A DNA stretch of 64,000 nucleotides from Manduca sexta (Eukaryota > Arthropoda > Insecta > Lepidoptera > Sphingidae). Of the stretch, positions 1 to 15,000 are shown in pieces. The notes under the pieces were generated by a model. It searched no databases. It had not been told where the DNA came from and was given only the letters and a program-made list of their open reading frames with translations. The translations under genes were made by a program, and so were the position numbers. The stretch covers positions 5,704,001-5,768,000 of the forward strand of contig NC_051130.1 of assembly GCF_014839805.1 (NCBI RefSeq), written 5' to 3'. Every line of letters begins with the position of its first letter. The first letter of the stretch is position 1.

Positions 1-46
1 ATAAATAAAGATAATTTTAGAAGCTGCTTATAAGTATAATACTTAC

Positions 47-3000
47 TCCATTGCTTAACATTCTTTCCATTTTCAGTGATGTTGTAGACAAATACTCCAT
101 TGACAGCCTTGGCCTTGGCAGGGTTCTTCTTCACTTCTTCTTGGATTTTAGCGAAGAGGGCGTCACTCTTCAGAGCCCCTCCGGAGGGCGCTGGCGCAAC
201 GGCGGCGGGAGCTCCACCAGACGACACTTTCTTTAAGTCCATGTATGCTCCTACATAACAAAATGTGCATAATTAATTGATTAAAGCCTTTAAGCAAGAC
301 AATTATAATACATAAGATTGACAGACATAATAAATTTTAATCTAGGTTTATGTGTCAAATATAAAGAACATGCATAAATACGACATCATACCAATAGTTA
401 TTACATTGAAAAGGACATGTAGGGTAACCAGAAAACTTAAATACATTTAGCTGAACACTAGCTCCATCTATCACACTCAATATGGAAACTATCAAATTAC
501 TACAAACCTGCGATGACAGCGTTGCCACTCTCCTTGACCTTGGTCTGGAAGTGCACACGGTTGCCCTCCACCCACATTTCTGTGACGAGCGTCTGTCCGG
601 GCAGCACGGGCTTCACGAAACGCGCCTTCAACGCCTTCACGTTGCTAGCGTCGTTGTTGCTGTACCTGCGTACAAACATGGTGTAAAGTATACAGTGTGC
701 ATATGGTAGTTACTTGTTTATTTATCGGCGGATTTTATAATTATGTCTGCGCTAGTCTTAGGACAACACATCACGCATTTCTCGCCGATAGGGTATGCAG
801 AGGCGTAACCAGGGCACCCACTTTTTGCCAAGTGTGTTCCGTCCCATGATGTGATAAGGGGCGAGCCTAACGCCATATCGGGCACAAATTACAGACTCCG
901 GGCTGATACTGAGCAGAAAAACCCAAATATCACTTCGCTTAACCCGGGATTCGAACACAGGACCTCAGGGCGCTGTTGTACCGCGCATGCAATACAACTA
1001 CAGTACAGAAAACGGAAATATTTCATAAAATAAAGAAAGAGTCAACTACCCTTTTTATAAGACATAAAAAATTTAAGTATAGTTACTCACTTAGCCAAAA
1101 CATGTCTGGCGGAGAATCCAAGAGAAGCCAATCCATGGAGGATTGGTTTCTGGTGTCCACTGGCGGTGGCTACGTTGGGATCGATGTGCAATGGGTTCAA
1201 GTCACCAGACATTCTGTAAATCAAAACAATTGTGTGAATTTGCCGATCAATTACTAACAGTTACTAGCTCTGATTAAAGTCCTTCAATGTTTTACTGAAA
1301 ATCATAGCTGACATATTATGATTTCATGTCTTCACTATACTGCTGTAGGATGGTTATATCTGTTTCCTTTAAAGTAAATATGTTCGAATCTAGAAGTACA
1401 AGGTATTCTTTTACTGCACATCAAATTTGCGTAACCCCTTCTGTACAAAAAAATCTATAAAAAACCCGTCATGTCACCTGTAGACAGCGGCCTGGTCCTC
1501 AGCAGTGCGCTGCTCCACGACAGCGTCGGGGGCGCGTTTGGGTGCGTTCTCTACTCCCACGGCCAACTTGCTGTTGCGCGGGCCTCCGAACCCACCCTGC
1601 CCCAGAACGAAGATGTGCTGCTGCGTGCGACATATCAGCTGTTTGTTCTGGTAGATTTCACCTGAAAATTCCAAAACGCTGTAGCATGTCGCAAGGTTAT
1701 GACTACCCGGATTTTTTGCGGTTTTTCTTTACGTATTACGTGAAAGTTACATTGAAATTAAAGTGGTTGTCTGATTTTAGAGCATTTGTACTTTTATTTA
1801 ATTCTATTCTAGTTTCGAAGGCTTTGCCGACTTTATGAGTTTCGTCGGCTTTGGCGACTTTATGTTTACGGTGCGGCCTAAGGTGTTGGTGGCCCAAAAA
1901 GTGAATATTACACATTCACTTTCATTAATTTAAAAGAAAACTTGCAAATTCTGTATTAACTTTAAAAAAAAATTATGGTAAGCTGACAAAAAGTCAAGTT
2001 GGTCACCTAATTTTAAGCAAACTTCACCCCTGATAAACACTAGCAAGTTCAAAATAATTATACATCCGCTCTCCGGAGGATGAGGGAGTTTGTTTAGGCC
2101 ACCAGAAATGCCATTGACCAAACGAACCGCAAAACAGCAAGTTGTCACTAACCGAATACAAGAATTCGGTAACTTATTCAAATTATATTCTGTGCTGTCA
2201 TCACACATTGGTTTTCATGTACTATCACGTATTTACATTGTTGACCAATATGTCACAGTACAGTGTGAATATAATCTATACTATTATATAAAGCTGAAGA
2301 GTTTGTTTGTTTGTTTGTTTGTTTGTTTGAACGCGCTAATCTCAGGAACTACCGGTCCAAACCGAAAAATTCTTTTTACGTTGGATAGCCCTTTGTTCGT
2401 GGAGTGCTATAGGCTATATATCATCACGCTATACCCAATAGGAGCGGGGCAGTAATGGCTAATCTCAGGAACTACCGGTCCAAACTGAAAAATTCTTTGT
2501 GCGTTGGATAGCCCTTTGTTCGTGGAGTGCTATAGGCTATATATCATCACGCTATACCCAATAGGAGCGGGGCAGTAATGGCTAATCTCAGGAACTACCG
2601 GTCCAAACTGAAAAATTCTTTTTGCGTTAGATAGCTCTTTGTTCGTGGAGTGCTATAGGTTATATATCATCACGCTATACCCAATAGGATCGGAGCAGTA
2701 ATGGCTAATTTCAGGAACTACCGGTCCAAACTGAAAAATTCTTTTTGTGTTGGATAGCCCTTTGTTCGTGGAGTGCTATAGGCTATATATCATCACGCTA
2801 TACCCAATAGGAGCGGAGCAGTAATGGATAATCTCAGGAACTACCGGTTCAAACTGAAAAATTATTTTTGCGTTGGATAGCTCTTTGTTCGTGAAGTGTT
2901 ATAGGGTATATATCATCACGCTATACCCAATAGGAGCGGAGCAGTAATGGCTTATCTCAGGAACTACCGGTCCAAACTGAAAAATTCTTTTTGCGTTGGA

Positions 3001-6000
3001 TAGCTCTTTGTTCGTGGAGTGCTATAGGCTATATATCATCACGCTATACCCAATAGGAGCGGAGCAGTAATGGCTTATCTCAGGAACTACCGGTCCAAAC
3101 TGAAAAATTCTTTTTGCGTTGGATAGCCCTTTGTTCGTGGAGTGCTATAGGCTATATATCATCACGCTATGACCAATAGGAGCGGAGCAGTAAAGAAACA
3201 TGTTGCAAATACGGGGAAAATTATTAGTTTTGAGAGCTTCCGTTGCCTGCGCTGCGTAAACGGTTAAAGTTATGCAACAATGATGTATGACGGGATCGTT
3301 CCTCTTAAAAGTTCTAAAAATATATTATAAAAACAAAGTCCCCCGCTGCATCTGTCTGCCTGAACGTGTTAAACTCAAAAACTACCCAACATATTAAGAT
3401 GAAATTTGGTATGGAGACAGTTTGAGACCCTGGGAAGAACATAGGCTCCCGGGAAACTATTACTTTTATAACGGAAAACTTTAGCCTGAAAAACTTTATA
3501 ACGCGGGCGGAGCCGCGGGCAAAAGCTAGTCATACATAACTTGCGTGCAAAAAAACCATAAACATATAAAAAACCCACTTTGCTACCAAACCCATATCTT
3601 TTTATCTAGGATTACATGTCAGTGACGCAATATCCTTATGTAAGAAATTATCTTGACAGTATCTTTACAATTTGACTTACTATCAGATGACAAAATATGA
3701 CAATTATCACGTAATAATGCCATGGGTGGTAAAACAAGATAATCGTATCTACAAAAAAATTGTTACAAGACATAAATTATTTTAGGCGGAATTCTTTTAT
3801 TTGTGATAAATCAACGAAATAGCGATAAAATGTTTATATTTTTAAAAGAATTTCATTAGTTTCTAAACTCTAAAGAATATTTGCTCATTACAACTGGCGA
3901 ATGATATCTCACCCTATAATACGTTTCTAGAAATTACAATGGCCAGTAGGAGTAAGTTCGTTAATATTTATAATTATAATCGCAACACAAATTACTTTTA
4001 GTTTTTTAATTTGGTTTTGATAACAATCGGATTGGGCCATTAATGACAGCCATTAGTATACTTACTGTTAACAATAGCCACAGCGCTGGAACCCTTGTCC
4101 AAGATATCGACGACATAACAACGAGTCGTAAAAGCACCCTCTGTGCCGGGGAAGTCGCCAACAAACTCGATATATTGCTCTCCGTGAAGGATCTAAAAGC
4201 AACATTATTATGTTTATGGTAAGGTGTTTAATCTTCCTAGCTGTGATATCATCGGTGTAATAACACAAACCTGTTATTACGCGGTTTTTTCATTACCCGT
4301 GATTGATCGATGAGCAACAATTATTCCAATAACTAAAATTCTAACCCTACAAGGATTTCACTGTTCAAAATTGTCTAACAAACATTCATTTACAATGAAC
4401 AATCCCGTGGCTTTTCGATTTACAACCGGCTCTATTTCCTTTTAATACTACTTAAGTCTCATAAAATTTGCCTTATCATTATAACTTTAATTTACTTAGA
4501 CTAAGTTGTAATTTTGTTTTAAAAATTTAAAGATAGCATTTATTTTATAAATTAATATGATTTCAATTTTCTGTTAGGAAAAAAAATATTTTTAACTAAT
4601 AGTGTTGTACACACGTGTAAAGGTTTGTCACCTAGAATAATTACCTAATATTGTGGATCTTTCATATATGTATGTTTTGTGTGTCAATCCAATGGTGTTT
4701 CCATTAAAAAATAAATAACTTACGTTGGTAAAGTCGGCGTGCTTGCCCGGGGGCATGGCGTTCTGCACGACAGGCGCCTCCATACACATGCCGGCGAGGA
4801 TGAAGAACGTCGGCAGCGGCGAGAATTCCTCGTGGCTCTCGTACAGGAACTTCAGGTCACTCGCGTTGGATACTGATGCACCGACTAGGAAACAAATCGA
4901 GATTAGCAAAAAAACTTGCTGGGCAAGCAATTTGTACCATATAAAAAATCACGGCAAACTGACTTCTGGAAATATTTAAGCTTGCTGGACAAGCAGCGAA
5001 TCGCATGTATAATGGGTTATTGATATGCCGCTGGTAGTTTAAGCGCATCTGGAAGTTAATGCGCAATATATTGTTGCGAGAATTTGCTGGTCCTAAGCTT
5101 TATAATATGACAGTGTAGACCGTCACCTAAAGATGATAATGTATCGCGCCCTTGGTCTAGGGCAGTGTATAATATGCTGTTTACTGTGAGATCTTCGGCT
5201 CGACAGTAACTCCCAGATCAGCTAACAGATTATTTAACGACTTGCACGATCCTTGAGCGGGGAATCCTGTATATTGTGTTACATCCACCTAAACACATTA
5301 CAATATAAGAGCGCCTACAATACATAGCTAAATACCCATCGGAAATGAACCTAACACAAACTCCATAGAGGTTAAGATCAATAATCTGGCTGTAACAGAC
5401 AAGTTCAGATTGCGGTCAGCGGTACAATGTCGCGTAACAATGCTTACTAAAATCAATGACAACCTAACAGAAAAGTTCAGATTAAGATTAGCGATACAAT
5501 GTCATGCTTACCTCCAAGAGCGTAGATGACGAGGTCCTTAGCATTGTACGCGTATGTAGTCCAGTAGGAGTCGCGCTCACTGTCCAATTTAGAACGCTCC
5601 TCGAACTCCTGTTTGCAAAAAAAACTTTACGCCCTAGGCTTGGCTGGTTTAGTCTTAAATTATTTCAAAGTTCAGAAAAGTTTAAATTTCTACATAACTT
5701 AAAATTCAACATAGTATTAAAATGACTAATTAAGAAATTAAAGTATTGTTTTTTATAATTAATTTGTGAATGTTGTGTAAGCCTGCAAGTGTGATGCATA
5801 TCAGCCCATTGTTTACAATGTTTCCTAGACTTGAGGACATACATACTGTTGGTGTAACTTAACCTATACATATTAAAAAACAAAGTCCCCAAAGCTGTCG
5901 GTCTATATGTGACCGATATTCTCAAAATCCACTGAACGATTTTTTATGAAATTTAGTATGAAGATAGTTTAAGAGGCTGGGAAGGTAATAGGCTACTTTG

Positions 6001-9000
6001 TAGCCCGAAAAAATATATAGGGGGACTTTTATCCCGGAAAAGTCCTTCAGGCGGGTGAAGCCGCGAGCAAAAGCTAGTAAATGATAATAATACTTCGGTA
6101 AGTATATAACAAAGTGTACTTTAATCCAAATACAAATTGAAACTAAAACCTAAATAATATATAATAATTATAAACATTGTTCAGTGCGTGTGTGTTCAAA
6201 TACCAATCTCGTATATTGTAACAATATGATAATATTACATAGGGGTCAAGTCAGTCGTTGACTTTAGGAAATGTGCAACATTTATTTACTGTGGCTTTCT
6301 ATGTAAGTGCGTTATAAGGCAATATTGTTATGTTATATTTCAATCGCTTATATATTAACGCAATTTTTAATATTATGACTTAAATAAAATAATTATAAGA
6401 AACAAATAAGATTATTTTAATCTAACACCTTATTAACTATTAATGAAATACTTATTTTTAATAAAATTTTTACTACACAGCTGGATCTCAAATCAGCTAA
6501 ACTACAATTATAGTGTAAATATATATAAACATAAGTTACATAACAACGACAACATCATTTTTGTGATACTATAATTTATTTAAACAAACACGACTTTATC
6601 TTAATAATGGGGATCTGAGTTATCGGTCGATAAAAACAATAAAACATTCGAGATAAACCGAATACGAGATAAGTTATTATTTTCAGATTATAATTCGTGA
6701 TTATTTTTTTTTAAGTATTGTACGGCCCTTGGTTTATTGGCAACTTACATAACGAAAAAGGAGGAAATACTTAAACTGTATTTTAATGTCAGACAATTTT
6801 TGTGAGAGTTCAAAATATATTTACTCGTGTTGGAAACGCCAAAGGAGGCCACGTCTAGGCTAATCATAAGAACTTAGCAGAAATCCATTCTGCAATACAC
6901 ACATACACTCACACCTTTTATCGTCGAAGGAGTAGGGCAGAGGTGCCACTAGTGCATCCACTTTTTACCGTGTGTATTCTGTCACATGGTGTGATAAGCT
7001 TTCCTTATATCGTCATATTCTTTGGACTTCGCTTAACATCAGCTGCGGAGAAGCGACTTTGCCGAGATAAAAGAGAAACAAAAATTCGCGACATCGGGGT
7101 AATACTGAGCACAAAAACTCAATCATCACTTGCCCGACCCGGGATTCAAACCCGGAAACTTAAAGGCAGCCCTCAATATGCTTGAGAATATATGTTGCGT
7201 CGGCAAAGGCATTTTGAACATTTTTAAATACTATGTGTTCGGTAAACAATATAATAAGGCGGTGCCGGTGTAACTCGTGTGCTGTAAACGTATGGAATTA
7301 TTGCCAGGGCCATTTATTCGAGGTAGCACCCAATTCATTGCTTACGTATTTATGATACATGATGAAAAAAACGTAAAATTTATAAATAACTACACTTCTG
7401 GTTATGACGAAGGAGAGCCGATGTCAGTTAATCATGAGACAAGTTATATATACTATTAACGAATTGTATGTTTGCTGGTTTCTCTAGCATACAGCAATAT
7501 ATTGACAAGAGTTATTTTGTAGTGAAAGCGTTAATAAAAAGGAGATAAGGGTTTTCTGAACTGACTTATGTTTTAATGATTCCCCCCGTGACCATGAAGG
7601 CTGCAAAGCCTTCGAAACGTCGGGAGAAAAGTAAAGTATTAATACCGCGATAAAATCCGAAAAATAGTTTAATTTTAATATCCTACCAAATTCCTAAAAT
7701 AGACGTAGATTAAAATATTTAAATTATAATTAGCGGAATAATGGTGTGCGTCTGCGCAATTCTATTACGGATCTGGCCCACCTTGGTTTTGTTACTATTA
7801 TAGCCATAAAGAGATTTATTATGATTCTGTAAATTTTTTATACTGGGTATATATTTGCTTGGACCAAAGCATTGCCTAATAATACTATAAACGTATAATT
7901 GTCATCATGATCATATTAATCTAATATTATAAAGAGGAAAAGTTTATGAGTTCGTGGGGCCTAATCTCTGGAACTTCTGAAGTGATTTTAATAATATTTC
8001 CTTATAGGAAGCTACAATACTCCTGACTACTTTATATCTCGGGAAACATTTATCGCAGAAAAACTTTTTCACACGGGCGGAACCGCGAGCAAAAGCTCGT
8101 AAGCCAAAAATTATTTTAACAATGTGAGATACATTGTCAAAACAATTTATTACATTACTAAGTGAGTAATTTAATTGTTTCTTTCCTATTGTTTACACTA
8201 GAAGCGTATACGCAACACAAAGTAATTTGCGTAACATCTTACATAATTAAGTTTATGATGAAAATACTAAAGAACATTGTCTTTAATAATACGCAATTTA
8301 GACAAGATAAAATTTTTCTCAGACTCAGTGCATATTTAATACCTAGTTTTCTGCCCGATACTCCGTCCCCATCGAAGAAATCTAACCAAAGAATAGCAGA
8401 TGTCTTAAATGATGATAACTCTTTCCTATATTTATGAAACTGTAATGTTGTAGGTGGTGAGTAGAAGTAAGCGTGAAGCGTGAAAGGGTATAGCAGAGAA
8501 GTAAAAATTATTAGCCTATATTCTGCTCACAACATACTCTTGTTCACCTATGAAGACTACATGAAATCCCCTTCAGTAGTTAGACTTTCCCGCCCTCACA
8601 TCCACCACTACAACTCCTGTAAGCCGGGATCAGCAGTGGCACGCATTTTATGACACCGAGGAATGAAGCTCTGCGATTCTCAGGGAACACTAATCTGCCT
8701 TTATCCCGCAACGAAATTTATCAAATAAAAAGATAGAGAAGAGTTGGAAATATTAATGATCTACTTCCCTCCATAGCAAAGCGAGACAAAAATTCAGTAG
8801 TTAGAGAGATATGATCACACAAAAATCAGACAGACTGAAAAGAATTATAAAAATCGATGATTTGTGTTTTCTTACTTCCTTAATCATGTGTTATTTATTA
8901 AACTTTTTCTTTCAATGTACAGGCAGCGAGTTGTGCAGTTTTATTATGTTGTTATACAGGTTCATTTTGACATCGCGTTACTAAATGAAACCACATACTT

Positions 9001-12000
9001 ATCTACTTGGAAATAACACTTTACAATGAGTTACTTGAGCCGTAGATGTAAAATAAAAATGTGTAAGTTTCGAACAAAATAAATATTAATAAAAAGGTAA
9101 TTTAAATTTTACGCCCCCTAAAGCCACTACTACTACTCTAAGAGGATTCGTTGCAGTGCCAACATCATACTTTCAGTCAGAAATACACCCACGCACACAC
9201 CATATTCGCATTGAACTACAAAATGATCAAAAAATCTGAAAAGTAAAGCCGGGTTTTTTCGTGAAATATTAGTTTTTAATGGATAATTTTTGGCACATTG
9301 TCAGCGAAGGTGAAAACGAGTATGTAGTTTCAATTAGTAACGCAATGTTAAAATGACCCTGTATGTATGTTATATATAATCCGATTGCCCCGCATACCTG
9401 TAACTTGTCAACCAGATCGAGTGTGACATCGGCGATCTTCTGCAGATGTTTAGCGCCGTTCATGTTGACTACTTTGGACCAGCTTTCCTTGACTGATTCG
9501 ATGGTGACTTCATCGGAAGGCTTCTTTCTATTATAAGGAAGAAAAATTTATTTATTTTTTATAATTATTTTAGGGATGATTAGTTCTCGAATTAATAACA
9601 ATTAAGTACGTATCATTGTTATGATTTTGAAAACATAGAAGTATTTTTCTATTAACTAATCTTCTAGAATTAGGAGAGAGTGAATCGCACCTTTTTTCGT
9701 GTCTTGACACTCTCCTCTTTTACCACACTTCAAAGGCTTATAACATGTTGATTTATTACCAATTTTTTTTTGTGTTACAATTCATATGAGGTAAATATTT
9801 ATAGCGAAATTGAGTCAAATATCCTATTCAAAAAAGCCTTCATACAAACTTCTACTTACTTCAAAGGAGCTCCATTGCTCCTGACCAAATGCGTCTTAGT
9901 GGCGAATCCGAGTGTTGAGTCAATTACGGCACCAGAGTCCTCGAATGATTCGTGAACCATGTAAGCCTGCGAATAATCATCTACTTGTAATAAAACTATA
10001 CAGGTTTTGCATATTATTGCAGAAGAAGGCAATAAAAGGGCGTTTAATTGATTACTTATATCCACGGAGCGGAAAAATTTGCCTTTTAGGAGTTTAACCA
10101 CCGTACGATAAGCGTCAACAAATTTGCAAACGGGTTCGTAAATAAGGTCGATTTTTGCGGAACTTTGTACATTATAAATCATTTAGATTTTCCAGACATA
10201 TTTAACAGTTATTTTTATAGCAGTTAACTTTTTGCCTCCATTAATGGGTCCCTGTTTATAAGTAAAGATAGACCGTATAAACATGATAGATTCAGCAAAA
10301 AAAATAAATGAAAAAAAAAATATAACAAAAATTACAATTCAAGCAAACCAAATCGTTGTTCTGACAAGTCATGCATAGCTCAGCAACTTATAACATCAGC
10401 GGTGGAAAGGCCTAATAGACTCAAAAAGCAAATTATTTTATTTTATTTCATAAAGTATAACTCACCACAACAGGAGCGATCAACTCGGGCTTCATGGCCT
10501 GGAACATTTCAGGCGGTAGAATGTCTTCAGTAAGACGGGACGCGGCAGTCGGTACGATGGTGTTCACTTTGATGTTGTATTTAGCACCTTCGAGAGCCAG
10601 GGTGTTGGCCAAACCAACTAGACCGAGCTTGGCGGCGCTATGAGGAAATTAAAAAATTATCATCATCATCATCATCTCAGCCACAGGAAGTTCAGTGCTA
10701 AACATAGACCTCCCCCAAGGATCTCCACGTCAACCTGTTGGAAACGGCCTGCATCCAGCGACTTCCCGCGACCTTAGCCAGACCGTCCGTCCACCTTGTA
10801 GGCGGGCGTCCGACATTTCGCTTGCCTGTACGTGGCTTCTACTCTAGAATCTTTCGACCCCAACAGCCATCGGTTTTTCGAGCTATGTGTCCGGCCCACT
10901 GCCACTTCAACTTGCTAATCCTATGCGCTATGTCGGTAACCTTTGTTCTATGGATCTCCTCATTTCTGATATGATATTAAAACTAACCAAGTTTGAAAAA
11001 AAATTACCTACATTAATAGAAAATTTGTACCTATCTATATAATATAAACATCAGGCATTGATAAGCCCCACCTGGACTCGGCAATCTCTACTCAAAATTT
11101 CCGACAAATCATTTAATTAACCGGGGAATAAAAAAAATATGGTAAGAAAGATATCTGTTAAACTAAACGTCCCTTTGAGTAACTTAAATATTATTTTACT
11201 CAAGCGGAGGTCGATGGGTGATAGCGTACGTATCTCGCGACAACTATTCACAATTTCTTGCAGAACCCTGTAATATTTCATATATAATTTACCTGTAATT
11301 AGCCTGCCCGAAATTGCCGAAGAGGCCGGCATTGCTGGATGTCATGATGATGCGACCGTACTTTTGTTTTCTGAAGGTCTCCCATGCCGCGTGCGTAGTC
11401 TTGAACGCGCCTTTGAGATGCACCGCATGGATAAGGTCCCAGTCCTATATTTAAAAGTGATTGGGTACTTTTAAATAATCAATCCGAGTAGATTGACAGT
11501 GATCGTAACTCGTATTTCTATGTTTACGCCTATTATACAAACAGATTGCGGTCTCATGACATTTTTTTTATAGTTCTAAATTACGAAATCAATAAGCTAC
11601 TCGACTAATGCTAATCTTGATTAGTTCACCAGCGGTTTAAATAACAAACGAGGTCTTAGGACCACACTATAATTTGATCTTTTAATATTATGACAATCAC
11701 AACCATTTTAGCAAATAACACCCTATTGAAAAGTGATAAGATTTTTGTTGTTAAATGTACTGAAGTACACTTCATAAGTAGATATAAAGTACATACTTGT
11801 TCGGACATTTTAGTGAAGCTCTTATCACGCAGAATGCCAGCATTGTTGATAAGGATATCAATTCTGCCAAAGTTATCAATTGCTGTTTTAATAATCTTCT
11901 CTCCTTCGACAACGGAGTTGTAATCGGCCACAGCCACTCCACCTTATTGGAAAATAAGCGAATTATTGTAAAACTATTGACAATGTGCCAGGGATGAACC

Positions 12001-15000
12001 TATAATCTATATAATTAAAATAGCCGGTAAACATAGGGTTTGCTGGTGGGAGGATATATTTTAAATCCGCCCGGATAGCGACCACCGTACACAAGGTGTT
12101 TAAACCCGCCATAGGGGCCCACGTAAGTGTGCCGTGTTTCGGGATGAGCCTGTGTATATCCGGTTCCAACAGGGCGGCATAATTATGTCGACTGCCAAGG
12201 GGTAATCATCTCTCGTAAGTCGACACTCTATTGGACCCGATTCACTCACTATCAGGTGCAGTGAGGTCACTCTGCCGTGCTCGAATAAAAAAAATACAAA
12301 TTGAGCACAACACTGCATGGTGCGGTATATTATTTGTATATGTTACGTATCATGTGGTAGTGTACTCAAATTGTTTGCAACTGAACAATACATCTAATCA
12401 GAGATATGGCAAATTAATCCATTTGACTTTTTTTTTTATGTGCTCCCAATGAGACCCTACAGGCATGATGGTTAGTGGAGTGCGGTCCAATAGACAGACT
12501 GGCAAAACATAATTACTCCTTGGCTGTTGACATAATTATGCCGGCCTGTTAGAACCAGATATATACAAGCTGATCCCAGAACACAACACACTTATGTGTG
12601 CCACTATAGTGGGTTTTACCACCTTGTGTACTGTGGTCACTAAACTAGGTCAGTATAAATTATATCCTACCACTACCAACACATAGTACTCTTAATGCAT
12701 ATTGATTCAGACAGAAACATATCAAATTTATTTTTTTATGTGTGGTGTTTGTTGCTATATTAGTTCATTTCATAAAAAACAAATGTATAGCAATTAATAA
12801 TAATAATAATAAGCCCGCAGGGGCGGCTTTGTGGCGAGCCGACGGTGAGTGGCGACACCGCGTTCCCTGATTCCGTGGGGGCTAAATGAGACCCCCTGAC
12901 CCTTGGCTTGCCTTAACTGGCCGGCTAGGGGTGGAAGTCGCAAGAGCTAAGAACCTCAGCTCCAGGGTGGAAGTGCTCAATCTGCGTAATAGCGAGGAAA
13001 CCCGCTCCGGGACGCGACAGCGACCCGCGATGGTGAAATCGGTGCACACCTCTCGACACCCTTAAGCCACCCACACCGGTGTTGCGTCCTTGGCTTACGC
13101 CATTTATGGGATGCCCATCTAGTAGGGGGCAAGTCACCGTCTGCCTTGAATACATAAGATTGAGACATTTTACTTGGCAGGCGTCCCGTTGTCTCAATCA
13201 ATAGCCCAGCAACCAGTCCAGCTAGATCCCATCCATAGACCCAGTATAATTCCCATCTTTTCTGCAATAGTCCCTGCACCTTGCAAGCGCTGTCTTTGGC
13301 TGTATTTCCTCCATAAGTACAGACAGAGAGAGTACTCGAAAGGTGTATAAACCCCACTTAGAGTAATGTATCTTAAAGGGGCCTCTACGTGTTGGATCCA
13401 TGTCCCCACGCAAGCCTTCCAAAAGGACCGGCCTTTATGCCGTGATTTCCCGCAGGAAAGATACAACATAATAATAATATCAGCCCTATATTATATACTT
13501 GCCCACTGCTGAGCACGGGCCTCCTCTACTACTGAGAGGGATTAGGCCTTAGTCCACCACGCTGGCCTAGTGCGGGTTGGTAGACTACACACACCTTCGA
13601 AATTCCTGTAAAGAACTTCTCAGATGTGCAGGATTCCTCACGATGTTTTCCTTCACCATTAAAGCGAACCATAATTCACAAAGAATACACACATGATTTT
13701 TAGAAAAGTCAGAGGTGTGTGCCCTTGGAATTTGAACCTGCGGACATTCGTCTCGGCAGTCCGTTCCACACCCAACTAGGCTATCGCCGCTTATAGCGTA
13801 TAGCAATTGAATCCACACAATTAAATTTAACCTGCAAGCCTAGCTAGGCTTGGGTGCTAGGTTGGCTTTTTAATGCCCATTGTCAGCTGACAATGGGCAT
13901 TAACAAGAAGACTAATGCATATAAAATTAATTGTTTTAATGGTTGATACTAAAACCTAGAGTAAGTGATAATTACTTGATTGTTTATAACCTGATTAATA
14001 TCTATCAGTCAATGATAAGAATGATACTGAGGCAAAATTCTGTAAGACATTGTCAAGAACATACAAAAACATTGTCACTACACATAAAACTATTTAAGTA
14101 TATTAAGTAAATTTCGCCTCATATCAATTCAAAAAAGGGTTCAAGACATTCAACTTTTTCACATTTCAGTGTAGGTTAGTTAGTATCACAAATATTTAAT
14201 TATGCATGTGGCAATGACCTGCAATGTGCCCAACATAATGGTTTCATTATGTCTTTACATTAAAAGACTATTTTAGTATTTTATCAGCAGCTTTTGGAAT
14301 ATTGTGATTATGTACAGGCTGTAAATGTTTCCAGCATACTTTAAAATGTAAACTATTAGTTGATATAACACAATTACAGTTAAACCAAAAGATGTTGATC
14401 CTGTGACTATTTTCAATAACTACAGCCTCTCAATTTATTATAAGCAAAAGATTAATTGTTGTTTTCATAGGGATGCAATTATCTATAAAAAGGTTTTAAT
14501 AAATAAGCCATAATTTACCAAAAATGTTGAGGAAAACAATCCATCATTCATGATGTTTCAAATTATTAATCTGGGAATCATGATGTTTAAATAACAATAA
14601 GATGCATTGTATGTTAATAAGTGAATACAAATATAGGTATTCTATTATGCTTTTTATAGAATCAGATATTTTTAATTGTATTCCTATTGTATTACAAAAT
14701 CTACCCTGTAAAACAAAAAACTTACAAGATCTATTACATCTTGTATCATGAGAATTTTAAATATTTTAATTTAATAGTTATTGTAATTATAGTGCAAAAA
14801 TTATATGATAATTAAGCACAAAGAAAGGAACAACTAGGTATAAAACATGTTGAAAGACTAATCTTAATAAAATATATGTTTTCATATAAAAAAGGGTGCA
14901 AGATTTTTGTGCTTTGTCATTAGACTCCTTAAATTCATTCAATACAGCACAGAAGAAATAAACCGCAACCAAATTTATTATTGGTGTAATCACTTCTAAT

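Noticed and set aside
2341..3194. CRISPR-like array
   Set aside because: Units are contiguous 123-bp repeats without spacers, in a Helitron of an insect genome.
4628..4930. Secreted protein with a signal peptide ([18 protein letters not shown])
   Set aside because: The hydrophobic start is intron sequence ahead of an acceptor at 4885; the rest is Mfe2 exon 8.
11656..11937. Separate short-chain dehydrogenase gene
   Set aside because: It is exon 2 of Mfe2: it has an acceptor at 11943, a donor at 11796, and joins exon 1 in frame to continue the Rossmann fold.
12925..13469. Minus-strand protein gene of about 126 codons
   Set aside because: It overlaps a LINE-type 3' region on the other strand, has no start context or domain, and several frames are equally open.
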